DNA of 64,000 nt, taken from contig JAGMUV010000001.1 of assembly GCA_020744425.1 (NCBI GenBank), forward strand, positions 2,232,001 through 2,296,000, read 5' to 3'. Positions within the stretch are counted from its first letter, which is position 1. Each line of letters starts with the position of its first letter. A model generated the notes under the pieces. It did no database searches. It saw only the letters and a program-made list of their open reading frames with translations, and was not told the origin of the DNA. This document shows positions 36,001 to 48,502 of the stretch, in pieces. Both the position numbers and the translations under genes were made by a program. Source of the stretch: Dactylonectria macrodidyma. Its lineage: Eukaryota > Ascomycota > Sordariomycetes > Hypocreales > Nectriaceae.

Positions 36001-36198
36001 GATTGGCTGTGCGACCCCCCCAACCTTCCTAGGCAAGGCACCACGGGACAAGGCAACACGGGAGCGGGAGGCTCTGCGAGAATCACTACAGATGCCCGTG
36101 GTGGTGGCGGCTGGTACGGAAGAAACGAGTGCGGCCCGCGACGGCCATTGCCGAAGTAGAGATCGCCAAAAGGCCCTAGTGATGGAAGGTGTTGCCAT
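33079..36198 (-). CDS. M1-family zinc aminopeptidase (APE2/AAP1-like)
   Basis: A single uninterrupted frame encodes 1039 residues. M1 aminopeptidases remove N-terminal residues from peptides using one zinc ion. The exopeptidase motif GAMEN (in FAAGAMENWGLVTYR, near residue 442), the zinc site HELAH near 478 and the third ligand Glu in LWLKEGFA 18 residues on are all present. The ERAP-like C-terminal helical domain is full length. The family core starts at about residue 170 (LPKNVKPLHYDLTLEPNFET). Before it lies a ~155-residue Arg/Ser/Ala-rich extension (MATPSITRAFWRSLLRQWPS) that looks like a mitochondrial presequence. A second in-frame ATG at residue 157 (35730) would give a cytosolic form, so dual targeting from two starts is plausible, as inferred for fungal Ape2-type enzymes. 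Confidence 0.93.
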   Translation of the reverse strand: MATPSITRAFWRSLLRQWPSRAALVSSVPAATTTGICSDSRRASRSRVALSRGALPRKVGGVAQPIRAFHTGLPLPRIAPPPSASAASPSANLRNPPSSPWIPSPPFAPSRSVGAIFSSAFSSSFSFSSGSTPRPLCRSRSSASHHHQRHCSYRRAMYRNGSEAASASHDITHGRQVLPKNVKPLHYDLTLEPNFETFKYEGTVVIDFDVIEDSTSISLNTLHLDIHETIIESAGATISSSPALSYDKDSQTTTVTFDQTIPVGQKARLTQRFTGTLNDEMAGFYRSSYKDENGNDKYIATTQMEATDARRAFPCLDEPALKATFTVTLIADHNLVCLSNMDVASEKDIDSKIAGKKRKAVTYNKTPIMSTYLLAFVIGDLQVYETNNFRIPVRVYCTPDQNIEHAVFSAELGARTLEFYEKQFGSQYPLPKMDMVAVPDFAAGAMENWGLVTYRVVDLLLDEKTSSATTKKRVAEVVQHELAHQWFGNLVTMDFWDGLWLKEGFATWMSWYSSNEFYPEWRVWDGYVIDDLRSALSLDSLRSSHPIEVPVKRADEVNQIFDAISYEKGSCVLRMISKHLGEDVFLEGIRRYLNKHAYGNTQTNDLWAALSEASGKDVERVADIWTKKVGFPVVAVTENETDGTIHVKQNRFLRTADVKPHEDEVLYPVFLNLRTKDGLQEDLTLNTREADFKVPDFEFFKINSGHSGIYRTSYTKERLQKLGQSAKAGLLGVEDRAGLVADAGALAAAGYEKTSNLLTLLQSFDSENEFIVWDELSVRIGTLRDAWVFEDDKITEALKSLQLDLVSKKANEIGWDISDKDDHMMQRFKALMFGKAALSGDEKAKAAAFEMFDKFIKGDREALQPNLRGSVFAVVLIYGGEAEYNAVLNEYKTAKQSSERNTALRSLGFAEDPKLIQRSLEYALSPEVKTQDLYLPVSGLRAHKAGIVALWSWVKDNWDVLTKRLPPGMSLLGDVVVMSTSSFTDAEHVADVNRFFAEKGTKGFDLELAQSLDTIKAKQDWLARDREDVKQWLTENKYI

Positions 36199-37336
36199 GG
36201 CCGGCCTAGATCATGGTTAGGGGATTTGGGCCTTTCGTTCTCGCCGACTCAGGTCGGTTTCGTGCCTTGCTGCCGGTCTGTTGGCTGTTGGTTGTGAGCT
36301 TGTAAGCTCGAGTCCTGCATGCACAACACCGTCGTGGTGGCATTGATTGACGCTCTCATAAGGGCGCTTCGTTTTTCCCGTGTCCCGGAAGCATGGCCCA
36401 CTTCCCGTTCCGTTCCCCACTAGAAATTCTGGGAAATGATAACTGTTACGTTGTGTTTGTCGTCAACTTCTTCGCCTCGGCCTAGGAGGAATTGCCCCTA
36501 AAATGTGCCCTAATTCGGTAGGTCGGTACAGTAGCTCGCCAAACTCACCCGGGTCTCCTTGGACGTTGGCTGCTTCTAGAGGCGGTATAGCAGCTTGGGC
36601 CGTTCTTTAGCGGCCGCTCGCTTGACCCCGCCGCCCCCTTTTCAAGCCAATTAGGACGTCTAGGGCCAAAACCGCCCGCCAGAATCGATCCCGTAGACTC
36701 GGAAGACTTTCTGCATCGCAATATCCTTCATGTTTCGTTGTTTGTGGAACTCTGTCGGTAGTTGGTCGAAAGACTATAATTATGGGGTGTTTGACGTGGT
36801 CGGGGAACCCTAGCCCTGTAGAACTATGCGGTAGTCGCTGCAAGATCATGTGCTGCTCGTACTGGATGTTACCTCTCTTTCCTCGTTGGGTGTAATCCGC
36901 ATTCCCCGGCCTGAGAGCGTTCTGTTCCGGTGAAAGAGGCGTCGCCTAATGCACGTCGGACCGGGATTCAGCCTCAACCGTGTGCTTGCATGGGTCATGT
37001 TTAGACAACCACAACCAACATCATCAAGTAGGCCCAGATACGTTCTATTAATACGCGGGCTATTGTTGATAATGGGAATCGGCCTGAATCTGAAGGGTTC
37101 CATCATCGCATGTAGCATTGCGTAACCAACCCAGGTCTCATGTCTTGCTCTTGGGCAATGCAACATATATCAGAACTTAACACGGCGTCGTGGACCAAGA
37201 TACCGGAACAGATGGGGAATCATTTTATGCGAAGCTCAAAATTGCTAACACCGACCCAAACTGGAAACACACTATGTACAAACAGGCCACCCATTCATTG
37301 GCACGTCCCTGACGCATACCTTAGGTATCCCTCATA
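36199..37336. other. Intergenic between same-strand genes
   Basis: Promoter of the aminopeptidase and 3' flank of the hydrolase. It marks the passage from housekeeping to accessory genes. No supported gene. Confidence 0.5.
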
Positions 37337-38291
37337 TCACCCCATATGTTGCTTCAAAAACTCAATCTGCGCTTCCATAATGTAGGGAAACTCTTCTCCA
37401 GTCAAAAAATCCATGTGTCCCTTGTTTGGTACTGAGTGAAACAATTTGGGCTCTTTGAACCCTTCGAATAGCTTCTTCTCTTCCTCGAACCTGCACATAC
37501 CATCCTCCTCAGCCACGCACATCATGACTGGCGTGGGACTGACAAGAGGCATGAGGTTGGAGGGATCCCACATGGCAATATGGTAGTAGGACTGCACTGA
37601 TGTCGTGATGTTCACGGTTGGCCCGTAGGCCTGGGCTTGGCGAATGAGATCGTGGTCACCTTCGGAGATCGGAACAGAAATCTTGAAGAGTGTGTTGCCC
37701 TTTTTGTCAAATAGAGGCACCTGGCAGGGAGGGTTTCCTGCAATGCAAGACTCTCTATCCTTTTGCACGCGGGCGAGGATCTTGGGGAGTTTCTCAGGAG
37801 GGAACCCGACAGAAGTTGGAGGCGCACATGCAATGACAGCGGCAACGCGCTTGTCGAGCGCAGTTGCTGACAGCGCGACCATGGCCGAAAGAGAATAACC
37901 CCATAATGCGATCTGAGCAGGATCAACCAAGGGGTGAGTGCGCAGATAGGTCACAGCGTCGTGGTAGTCTGCCACCTGCTTTGGGGGGTTGATGTCGTTG
38001 CGAGGCAGCCCATCACTGGAACCAATCGATCTGGTATCATACACTAGTGTTGTGATACCAGCTGCTTGGAAAAAAGTCGCGACTTCAGGGAGCAGCATCT
38101 CCTTGACACAGTTGAACTAAAACCACACACAATTAGCCTCGGGTAGGCGGGATGCTCGGAACCATATCTCAACTCACTCCAGGGCTCATAATGACGGCGG
38201 GGCCACGCTGAGCGGCCGGGAAAAGCCAGCCCCGGAGAGTGCACCCATCGAGGGTCTGGAACTCCACGTCTTCTCGATGACGAATGATCAT
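37337..38291 (-). CDS. Alpha/beta-hydrolase of the polyketide-synthase-associated type
   Basis: Two exons (38291-38178 and 38116-37337, minus strand; GTGAGT..TAG) encode 297 residues. The start reads [20 protein letters not shown], then [40 protein letters not shown] and the nucleophile elbow region [20 protein letters not shown], where the Ser of GYSLS is the likely nucleophile. A late [13 protein letters not shown] (acid) and NKGHMDF (His) complete a catalytic triad. This [18 protein letters not shown] / SPGFNCVKEM family is common beside fungal highly reducing PKS genes, where such hydrolases release or process the chain. It diverges from the PKS across 2.4 kb, supporting that role; the actual substrate is unknown. 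Confidence 0.85.
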
Positions 38292-40673
38292 GATGAAAGA
38301 GGACAGGCAGGTTCAGTGTCACAAGATCCGGCACGAAAGGAGAAATAAAGTGAGAAGAAAGGACGAAAAAGAGAATTCGAGGGTATGCCTGGTGGCAAGT
38401 CGGCCAGCTCGACAAGGGCTTCGGGATACCGACAATGTGGGTAGTCGGACCTAGAATTCAGGCGACGGAACGAGCTGCGGCCGGGAAAAGAGACCCAATA
38501 CAAGAAGCAAGGCTTATCGTGATGCAAAGCTAGCAAGAGGAAGAGACGGAGTGGTTCAGTAACCAAAGTTTTGATCCGGGAAGGCGGTCGATGTCGCGTA
38601 CGTACGTACCTACATGTATCAGTCTGCAGCGTCGTTGGCCGTGTTTCTGAGTGCCAGCGCAGGGGAACGGCATGCGGGAACCACAGAGGACATCCCAGCG
38701 GGAGACGCAAAGAGATCATGCACCTCCAAGGAACGACCTAGACGACCGAGAGGTATTTGGAACCGGTTGGAACCATCACTGGGATCTTTCACCTCATCTT
38801 CTTCATTCCTACCCATGACCTGACAAGTGCATGTCTAGATAGACGCTAGGTGGGAAGGGCGGACCCTTTGCCCCAGCCAAGGTTGCTTTGAAGACGGTCG
38901 AACCCCATGAGACCCATGGGTGAAGCCCCTGAACTAACATAATCAGCAAAACGAACATGCAGACAAGCGAAACACGTCTGGCGAGCGACAGACAGACTCA
39001 CAAGGGGGTAGCGGATCCAGCCCACGAGCATTGCTGCCTTCGTCAAAGAGCAGTGGGTTGTTCAGTCTGAGTCCCGTGATGTTAGCCGCGGCCATGCCCG
39101 GGCCCCGGGACCAGACAAAGGCCGACTCCGAACCTCTCCTTCCTCCACTTGGTAGGGACCTCAGGCACGCACGGTAGTGAGGGCGAGACAGCTTCGACTT
39201 GACACAATGGGATGTGATACTCATCATGCCTCCCAAAACAGCAGGCCAATCAATCAATCAATCAATCAAGTCTGCAAGCTTGGAAGCCAAGCCCTCCTTC
39301 AAAGCGAACCGGCACATGAACGATGGCCGAGCGGATGCCCGTGGCCCATGGCCCGTGGACGTCGGCCCGCCCCCTCCATCTGCAGACCTAGGCCACAAAC
39401 CTACGCCATTGACCAGGTGTCCTGCCGCGGTTGTGCAAAAGCCCGCCTGTTCTTACGTTCAGGAGCCCCAGTGGAAGAAGAATCAACAGCCAGGGATGGA
39501 AGACAGGGAGGAAGTCGGGGATTAAGACAGGGAGGAAGCCGGGGTGGCCTGGGAGGCCGGGATCTGGACAATCGGCACCCTCTAAAACGCCAGAGACGTT
39601 GAACTGCAACCCCAACCACACACCTCCGAGAGTAGTCTTCTTCACCTGTGGTAGGATGGAGCTCTCCGTGGTGTCAACCGGGACCGGGGACCCTCGGCCG
39701 TCTGTCGTGCAGGACTCCAACGGCGACCAATTCAAGCCACGCCGCGACCCACTAAGCCGGGGCCGTTCTCTGCAGACTCCAAATCTGCAGACCGCAAACT
39801 ACAGACTGGACTGTACTTTGCGCTATCAACGGGCGACGTGACATGCCCCGTCCGGTGGAGCAAAGACTAGGGACAGTCTTGCTTCGCGGCGGCATTCCCA
39901 ATTCCTGGAAAATCTGGATTGGAGCCATTGGTCAACGTGCTCGCCGTCGTGCGGTTAGCCATCGAAACCTGCCGACCTATTCGCCGTTTTTGCAACCAAC
40001 TCTCGCTCCACAGTACCAGTAGCCACTGCTGAACGATTGACTGTCTGGATTGGACTCGCAAGTGGTAGTCATCTCCGATGCCATGCCGCATGGCTTCCCG
40101 CTCCGCAAATCGTTCCCGATACACGCTACACTCCGTGCTTTTCTTGCTGCCCACGCCACGTACTGGTTGACGACGAATACTACCTACAGTATGCTAACGC
40201 TATTTCCATGGGGCTCTGGCTGGCCCCGCAAAATTTGACGTTTCCAAAGCGGCGCTGTGGTCCGATCAGTCCACTGCGACTGCGTTCTGCTTGGTATAAT
40301 TGTGGAAGTGCAGGATGGAGAGACCTGACCTGAGGCACGTACTCTGTACGTACTACGTATGGACGAAGTACTGACTACCGCTGCTGCCGATCATGGGGCC
40401 CTCTTTTCGCGAGTTGTAATCGGAGCATTCAGTCCCAACCTTTTAAACCCTTGGCCTGGCGCTTCTGGCCTGGATTGCAGGTCATGAATCCCTGTAGACC
40501 ATTCTTTGGCCTTTCGCTTAAGGACCAGGCTCATTGTGCCATATCTTGCTCTCTATCAGACCATCACTTCCCCTCGATCTTCTCTGCGTCCTCTCGGCTC
40601 CCTTGAAAACGGCCCCTCCCACCGTTACCAACCCTCATTTGCTCCTCGAGTCTATTCTCATTCAACGAGCAAT
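38292..40673. other. 2.4-kb divergent region between hydrolase and PKS
   Basis: No supported gene. It holds an (AATC)n run near 39247-39270, a 24-base tandem duplication at 39500-39547, CGTACGTACG runs near 38600 and 40350, and a TTTAAA box at about 40441, some 230 bases before the PKS start. Several short frames have no recognisable product. A divergent control region for both genes is likely. Confidence 0.5.
39500..39547. repeat. 24-base tandem duplication
   Basis: Two adjacent copies of an AAGACAGGGAGGAAG unit with GTCGGGGATT or GCCGGGGTGG ends lie head to tail. It looks like a simple local duplication in the region between hydrolase and PKS. Confidence 0.6.
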
Positions 40674-43600
40674 ATGGCCTCGAACCACACCATCATGGGT
40701 GCTGTTGCACCACCAACACAGAATAGCACTGGCACTAACAGCTATACCGGCCAAGAGCCCATTGCCATTGTTTCTGTAGCCTGTCGACTCCCAGGCCACT
40801 GTATGAACCCGCAACAACTATGGGAATTTCTCATCAATGGAGGTGTTGCTACTTCTAACTCGCCTCCCGAGTCGAGGTTCAACATTAAGGGCCACTTTGA
40901 TGGTTCCCGCAAGACTCATACCATGGTTTCGCCTGGAGGCATGTTTATCGAGGACATTGACCTGCAGGCGTTTGACGCCCAATTCTTCAACGTCAATAGA
41001 GCAGACACAATTGCCATGGAGCCACAGCAACGCCAAATCCTCGAGGTTGTCTATGAATGTCTCGAGAACGGAGGCGTGACACTCGAGAGTTTGACTGGTA
41101 AGGAAGTTGGCTGTTTTGTGGCTAGTTACGCAGTTGGTAAGTGTCACCCCAGCCGATCCTACTGGCGGAAAAAGCAAATCTGACATACCTTACCCATCAT
41201 GCAGATTTTGGTGATTTGCAGGCCCGGGATCCCGAGGATAGAGCCGGGGGTATCTCGATGGGCATTGGCCGTTCCATTTTAAGTAACCGCATCAGTCACT
41301 TCCTAAACATTAAAGGCCCCAGGTATTGCTCCGGCATAAAACTCTGAGTAGGTTCTTGACGCTGATTGAATCTCTAGCATGACCATTGACACGGCATGCT
41401 CTGGCGGCCTGGTCTCCCTCGATGTTGCCGTCAAGTATCTGCAGGCAGGGCTGATGGACGGAGCACTCGTGGCAAGTGCCAACATCAACATGGACCCTGA
41501 ACACACAATCGAGTCAGGCTCCTTACGAGGAACCATCTCCGAGTCTGGAAGATGCCACACGTTTGACAGCAAGGCAGATGGCTACGTCAAATCCGAAGCT
41601 GTAAACTGCGTCTATGTGAAACGATTGAGCGACGCCATACGCGATGGAGATCCGATCCGAGCAGTCATTCGTGGGACCTCGTCTAACAGTGATGGCCGGA
41701 CACCTGGTATTGCCAGTCCCAGCTCCGAAGCACAGGCAGCTGCTGCCTTGGCCGCATACGAGCGTGCTGGGATCACAGATCTCCACCGGACGGGATATCT
41801 CGAGTGCCATGGCACAGGCACCCAAGCCGGTGACCCCATTGAAACGATTGGAGCTAGCATGGTGTTTAAGGCTTCTCACCCTGCCAATGACCCTCTCATC
41901 ATTGGATCTATCAAGAGTAATATCGGCCACTCGGAGAACGCGGCAGGAATTTCATCTCTTCTCAAGGCCACCCTCGCTGTGGAGAGTGGCATTATTCCTG
42001 GAAACCCAATATTCCTTACACCTAACCCTAAGATCGATTTCGAGAAGTTGCATATCCGCCCTTCAAGAGTAGCTGTCAACTGGCCGAAGAGCAAGAATGA
42101 CTACCGCCGAGCAAGTGTCAACTCGTTCGGTTTCGGCGGCACTAACGCCCACGCGATTGTTGAGTCCTCGGCGCACTTCCTCCGAGAACAAAACATCCAA
42201 CCTCATATCCAGTACCTTAGTACATACTCCGAGGAAAGCGATGAATTTTTTGATGATGACGATGACAACGAGGACGAGTCGGCTGGCGATGCAGCCAGAC
42301 CACAAGTAGTGGTTTTCTCGGCAAATAATCTGGACTCCCTCAAGTCCTACCTGAAGAAGTTGCGCACACACCTCATAAACCCCCGAGTCAGCGTCAAGCT
42401 TTCAGACTTGACATACACGCTCTCGGAGCGTCGAACACGCCTATACCACCGTGGTTTCGCTGTCATTACCAAAGGCCCCGACGCCAAGATTGATGATATA
42501 TCTGTGGACTCTGTCATCTATGGCAAGCAAGCAGCGGATCAACCCAAGATTGGTTTCGTTTTCACCGGCCAAGGAGCGCAATGGCCCCAGATGGGTCGTG
42601 ACCTGTTGAATGCCTTCCCTGAAACCGCCGGTTCAATTATCAAGCGGCTTGATAAAGCCCTTCAAGACCTATCCCCGGAGGTCAGGCCAACATGGTCCAT
42701 TTACTCTGAGCTTACTGAATCCCGCACATCCGAACACATGCGGCTCCCTGAGTTCTCTCAGCCCCTGGTCACGGCACTGCAACTGGCTCTCTTTGAAGTT
42801 TTGAAATTGTGGGGTGTCTCTCCCCGAGCAGTTGTAGGCCATTCTTCGGGCGAGATTGCAGCCGCCTGCACGGCCGGCCTCCTCACTCCAGAGCAGGCTA
42901 TCAAGATTGCCTATCTGCGAGGCCATGCTGGAAAGGCAGCCTCTGGTACATCTGAGGCCCTTAGCATGATGGCTGTTGGCATGGGCCCTGAAAAGGTTCA
43001 GCCGTACCTGGATGCTGTGAATGTGACCGGAGAGAAGCCCGCGGTGGAGATTGCCTGCTACAACAGCCCGTCTAGCATCACTCTTGCTGGTACCGTCGAT
43101 TCCCTCAACACCGTTCGGGAGGCAATTCAGGCTGATGGACACTTTGCCCGTTTGCTGCAAGTGAGCTTGGCTTACCATTCAAGGTACATGGGAGCCATCA
43201 GTGAGGCATACGAGAAGCTTTTGGTCGAGAACAACTGCCTCGAAGGCTCGCCCAAGGTTTCTGGATCTGTCAAGATGTTTTCGTCTGTCTTCCGAGAGAA
43301 GCTTGCATCCGACGTCGAAACTGGCGTTGATTATTGGAAGGCCAACATGGTTTCTCCTGTTCGATTTGCTGATGCCTGCTTGAAGCTGTTGAAGGACCAG
43401 GAAGACGGAGCCGATTTCTTGATTGAGCTTGGTCCAAGCAATGCGCTTTCCGGTCCGGTTGGCCAGATAAAGAAGGCCCTGCCGAATGACGGTGCAAATA
43501 TTACGTACGCTTCTGCTACTAAGCGTGGACCCGAGACTCTCCAGGCTCTCTATGCGGTTGCCGGCCAGCTGTACATTGCTGGCGCTGAGGTCCCACTCAC

Positions 43601-46600
43601 TAAGGTGAACAGTGGCGAGGTGGCTGCACTTAACAAACCCTCCATCCTGATTGACCTGCCCAACTACTCCTGGAACCATACCACGAAATACTGGCACGAA
43701 AGTGAAGCCAGCAAAGAGTGGCGTTTCCGCAAGTTCTTGCACCATGATCTTCTCGGCAGTAAGGTTTTGGCAACCTCTTGGAACGCCCCCTCATGGAAGA
43801 AGGCCCTGAAGCTCTCCGACTTCCCTTGGCTCAGCGATCACAAGATGGGGACCGATGTTGTCTTCCCTGGAGCTGGTTACATCGCAATGGCCATCGAAGC
43901 TGTTTACCAGACCACTGTCTCCGTTGCAACAGACGATGAGGCCAAGGAATTGGAGACCCAGCCCTACCACTACCAACTTCGAGACGTTAAGTTCTCCAAA
44001 GCGCTGGTGCTGGATGAGACAACTGATGCTGCTGTTATGCTCAACCTGACCCCTACTCAAGGCCTCAAGTCTAGATGGTACAAATACGAAGTCATCTCTA
44101 CGGTTGGTGGTGAGGCCCTTACTACGACGAGCCACAGTACTGGATTCGTTCGACTCAATAAGGGAGCGTTCGAGAAACCCCAAGCCGACCCTGGTACCTT
44201 GAAGCTTCCCCTGAAGCATACCACTCCCGCTAAGCATTGGTATGGCTCTATGGCAGATGCTGGATATGGATTTGGCCCATCGTTCCAGAAGCAGGTTGAG
44301 GTAGAAGTCACTCTCGGCCAGCCTACGAGCCGCTCCCTGGTCAACTTGACCTCGCCGTCCTCCAAGTGGAAGCAGTCCTACTATCCTCTCCACCCGGTAG
44401 TGATGGATGGTTGTTTCCAGACTGTCTCGCCGTCTCTGTGGCACGGAGACCGCAGTGCTGTGGATTCTCTCTTGATCCCGGCGAGCGTGGACAGCCTGCA
44501 TATTTCTGCATTTCCACAGGGTGAGCTCCCCGACCTTGGCCTTTCGGTTTCATCAGCCAAGTACCTTGGCCGAGGACGCCTTGAAGACAAGATCCATTAC
44601 TCTTCGTGTGCTTCCGTGTACAACCCAGAGACTGGCGATGCCATCTTTGATATGAAGGGGCTACGATACCACCGCCTCGAGACGCAAAATGCCTCCTCAC
44701 AGCCCTACCCATACACTCGATTGGAGTGGAAGCCCGACTTTAGCCAGCTGCGCGAAACTGGCAAGCTCATTGCTGCTCTTGACAGCAGTAAAATCAAACA
44801 GAGCTCTGTCCAAAATGTGATTGATTTTGCTGCCCACAAGCAGCCCCATCTTGCCGTGTTGGAGGTCAACCTGACTCCCAACGATGCCTCTAGCTTGTGG
44901 CTCGAGAAGCCTGGCACCAAGTACGCGACCCGTGCAGCGTACAGAGCTTACCAGCTGATCAGCAAATATGCCGATGCTGTTCTTGAAGCCGAGAACTTGT
45001 ACACTGGTTCTTCGAATGCCAAGTTCACTCTCATTGACCCCACATTAGTGGACTATGAGCCATCCCCAGAGCTGTATGATTTGGTCATTGTGAAGCTGCC
45101 TCTGGTTTCGAGCATTCAGCTCGACAGCCTCATTACGAACATTGAGAAAAGTGTTTCGGAGAATGGAAGTGTGCTATTTATTCAGGGGTCGGAGAATGTT
45201 GAGATTCTGGCGAACGGCGAGGGCAACGATGGTGTCGAGGAACTCGCCAACGGTGAGCTGACTGGGCAGACAAGCGCCGGTACAGACGACGAGAACACGG
45301 AGACCGCTAGGGCTCTCACGAACGGATACACCAATGGAGAGACAAGCGAGAACAAGACGGACGAAATCCCTGGTGACATTCCTGTCCGCCTTGAGGCGTC
45401 CAGCTTCAAGTTCATCCAGGTCATTCCTAGCGATGAAAATAATCTGGTGACGGTCGCTTCCATGACTTCATCAACCAAAGACCAGCGTGGAGTTATTGCT
45501 CTTGTTCGGCTTTCTGAGACTTCAGAAATCGCCTCCGGTGTAGCCAAGTCTTTAGCAGGGCTTGGCTGGTCTTTCACGGAGCACACTTGGTCCGTCGAGG
45601 CAGTGCAGCCTAAGAGCACTGTCCTCGTCATCGACGAGCTCGCGCAACCTCTCTTCACAAATATCACGGATGTCCAGTGGGATGCCGTCAAAGAGCTTGT
45701 CCGAAAGGAGTGCAACATCCTCTGGGTAACTCAAGGTGCACAGATGACGGTCAAGAACCCCCATGCTTCTATTGCTCAGGGTGTGTTCCGAAGCGTACGG
45801 TCTGAGGAGCCACTCCTCAACATCATTACTCTTGATGTCGAGTCTAGTGACGTGGAGGCACTCTCAAATACGGTCGCGGCAGTCGATTCCCTGCTTCAGC
45901 TGGCCCAGAATAAACCTACCCAGGAGGGCAACGACTTCGAATTTGTTGAGCGTGGCGGCATTCTGTACGTTCCTCGAATTCTTCCTGATGAAGGTCTCCA
46001 TGCGGCGCAGATTGAAGGAGAGAAAGCGAGCGGCCGTACCGTCGACCTTCATGCTTCTAAGTCTACCATTCGTCTCATCACTGAAAAGCGAGGTGATATT
46101 GACTCGTTGCACTGGACGGAGATTGGATCCAGTGAAGCCACTGAGCTTGAGCCTGGCTTTCTGGAGGTTGAAATTTACGCCTCCAGTCTCAACTTCAAAG
46201 ATGTCATCGTGGCCATGGGTATCATTCCCGAAAACGAACATCTGCTTGGTCTCGATGGTGCTGGTATCGTCACCCGGGTCGGTCCTGGTGTGACCGATAG
46301 ACATGTTGGCCAGCGTGTTGCTGTCCTAGAGAGGGGCACTCTTGCCAACCGCGTCATAACTCCTCGAGAATACACAATGACCATCCCGGATAGCATTTCT
46401 TTCGAAGAAGGTGCTACGATGCCTTTGGTCTTCGTTACTAGCATGGAGTCGCTCTTTGGCCTCGCAAACCTCCGACGTGGACAGAAAGTTCTTATCCACT
46501 CCGCTGCTGGTGGCATCGGTATCTCCAGCATTCAATTGTGCAAGTATAAAGAGTGCGAGGTATGTACTATTCGAAACACTTAGATTTTGAGGGCATCGGA

Positions 46601-48502
46601 TTTGGCTCAATTACTTACAAATGTCCCTAGGTTTTCGCGACCGTCGGATCTGATGACAAGCGCCAGTTCCTCAAGGACGCTTTCGGAATCCCGGACGATC
46701 ACATCTTCTCGTCGAGGGGCACCAAGTTCGCTAAGCAGATCCTGGATGCGACTGATGGCTACGGCGTCGATGTTATTCTCAACTCGCTGACCGGCGAGCT
46801 GCTGGAGGAATCTTGGCGCATTATTGCGACTGCTGGAACGATGGTTGAGATTGGCAAGCACGATATCCTCGAGCGCCGTTCCCTGCCGATGGAGCCATTT
46901 GGACGGAACGCCTCGTTCCGGGCCTTGGATCTCTCCTTGAGGGAATTCCCTAAGAGAGTTGTTGGAGAGTACGTAATCAGCCCTTGATCCTATGCCAGCC
47001 GTAGTTGCAGCCCTAACACTGACGCAGGCACCTGGACCTCTTGTCCGAACTCGTCGAGCAAGGTCACATGAAGCCCATCAATCCCATCAAGGTCTTCTCA
47101 TTTGGGGAGATTGGGGATGCGTTCCGGTTCCTCGGAAGCGGAAAACACATTGGAAAGCTGATCATCTCCAACGTAGAGAAGGAAACGGCCAAGGTCACGG
47201 TAAGCTATTCACGAACCATGTTGTTGACGAAATACTAACATCACTTCCCTAGGTTCAACCACCCAGACGTAGCCTCGAGAAGGCGCTGAACCCAGAACAC
47301 TCGTACCTCGTTGTTGGAGGTCTCAAGGGCTTGTGCGGAAACCTAGCGGTCTGGCTGGCCAAGAATGGAGCCAAGCACCTGGCTATCATGTCGCGAAGCG
47401 GCTCTGCTGACGAAAAGTCTCTTGGAGTCATCAAGGACATCGAGGCACAGGGATGCGCCGTGGAGCTTCTCAAAGGTGATGTTGCGGACGTTGAAGATGT
47501 GCAACGCTGCCTAGCATCTACATCCGTGCCCATTGGCGGCATCGTTCAAGGCGCCATGGTTCTTCGGGTAAGTTGTGACCGACCTGTTGATATATTAGCC
47601 GTGACGGAAAGTTGCTAACTTGGCCATAGGATCGCATGTTCGACTCCATGACGCATCAAGAGTATCACGAGGCGCTTGCCTGCAAGGTCCAAGGAACCTG
47701 GAATCTTCACACGGTGTCCCAAGACCTCAACTTGCCGCTCTCTTTCTTCACCATGCTGTCATCCATCTCCGGAATCATCGGACAGAAGGGACAGGCAAAC
47801 TACTCTGGTGGCAACACATTCCTCGATTCATTGGCTGTGTACCGCCGCGACACGCTGGGTCTGCCAGCGAATACGGTCAACCTGGGCATCATTGAGGGCA
47901 TCGGCTACCTGGCTGATCACGACGACGTGCACAAGCAGCTCACTCGAAATGTGGATACCTGGGCGCCCATCAACGAGGCCAAGCTCCGTCGCATCTTGGA
48001 GTTTTCGGTGTACCAGCAGGACTTGGACGAGGCTCGTCAGCCCAGCCCGGCGAGCGTGACGCAGATGATCACAGGCATGCAGATACCATTGCCTGGCGAC
48101 ACGGAGCTCTTCCGGGATGCCCGCTTCACTGGCCTTCACATCACGACTGGAAAGGAGGGTGACGGGGCCAAGGGGGGCGATCGAGACGACCGCGAGCTGC
48201 AGACGTTCCTGCTGCTCATCAACACCAAGGGGACCGACGCCACGGCACTTCTCTCGGCGGCCGTGGAGCTCGCCAACAGCAAGTTCACCAAGTTGTTGCG
48301 CCTCGCCGACCCGATGGAGCCGAGCCGGCCCATGAGCATCTACGGCCTCGACTCGCTGGTGGCCGTCGAGTTCCGCAACTGGGCTCGCACTACCCTGGGC
48401 GTTGGGCTGTCGACACTCGAGATTACCAATGCCCAGAGCCTGGTTGCACTGTGCGAGAAGATTGTGTCCAAAGCTGCGGCTGCGGTTGCCGTGGCTGCGT
48501 GA
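40674..48502 (+). CDS. Highly reducing type I polyketide synthase (KS-AT-DH-ER-KR-ACP)
   Basis: Seven exons (40674-41136, 41205-41322, 41378-46559, 46631-46968, 47028-47199, 47253-47567, 47630-48502) encode 2486 residues; all phases agree. [16 protein letters not shown] near residue 27, active Cys in DTACSG near 201, HGTGT near 336, NIGHSE near 376. [18 protein letters not shown] and GHSSGE near 682. [18 protein letters not shown] near 1013 and [29 protein letters not shown] and [10 protein letters not shown] near 1901. [22 protein letters not shown] near 2110, [31 protein letters not shown] near 2435, Ser being the phosphopantetheine site. No methyltransferase motif is seen between DH and ER. 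There is no thioesterase or reductase, so release needs a partner, possibly the divergent hydrolase. The product is unknown. Confidence 0.95.
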
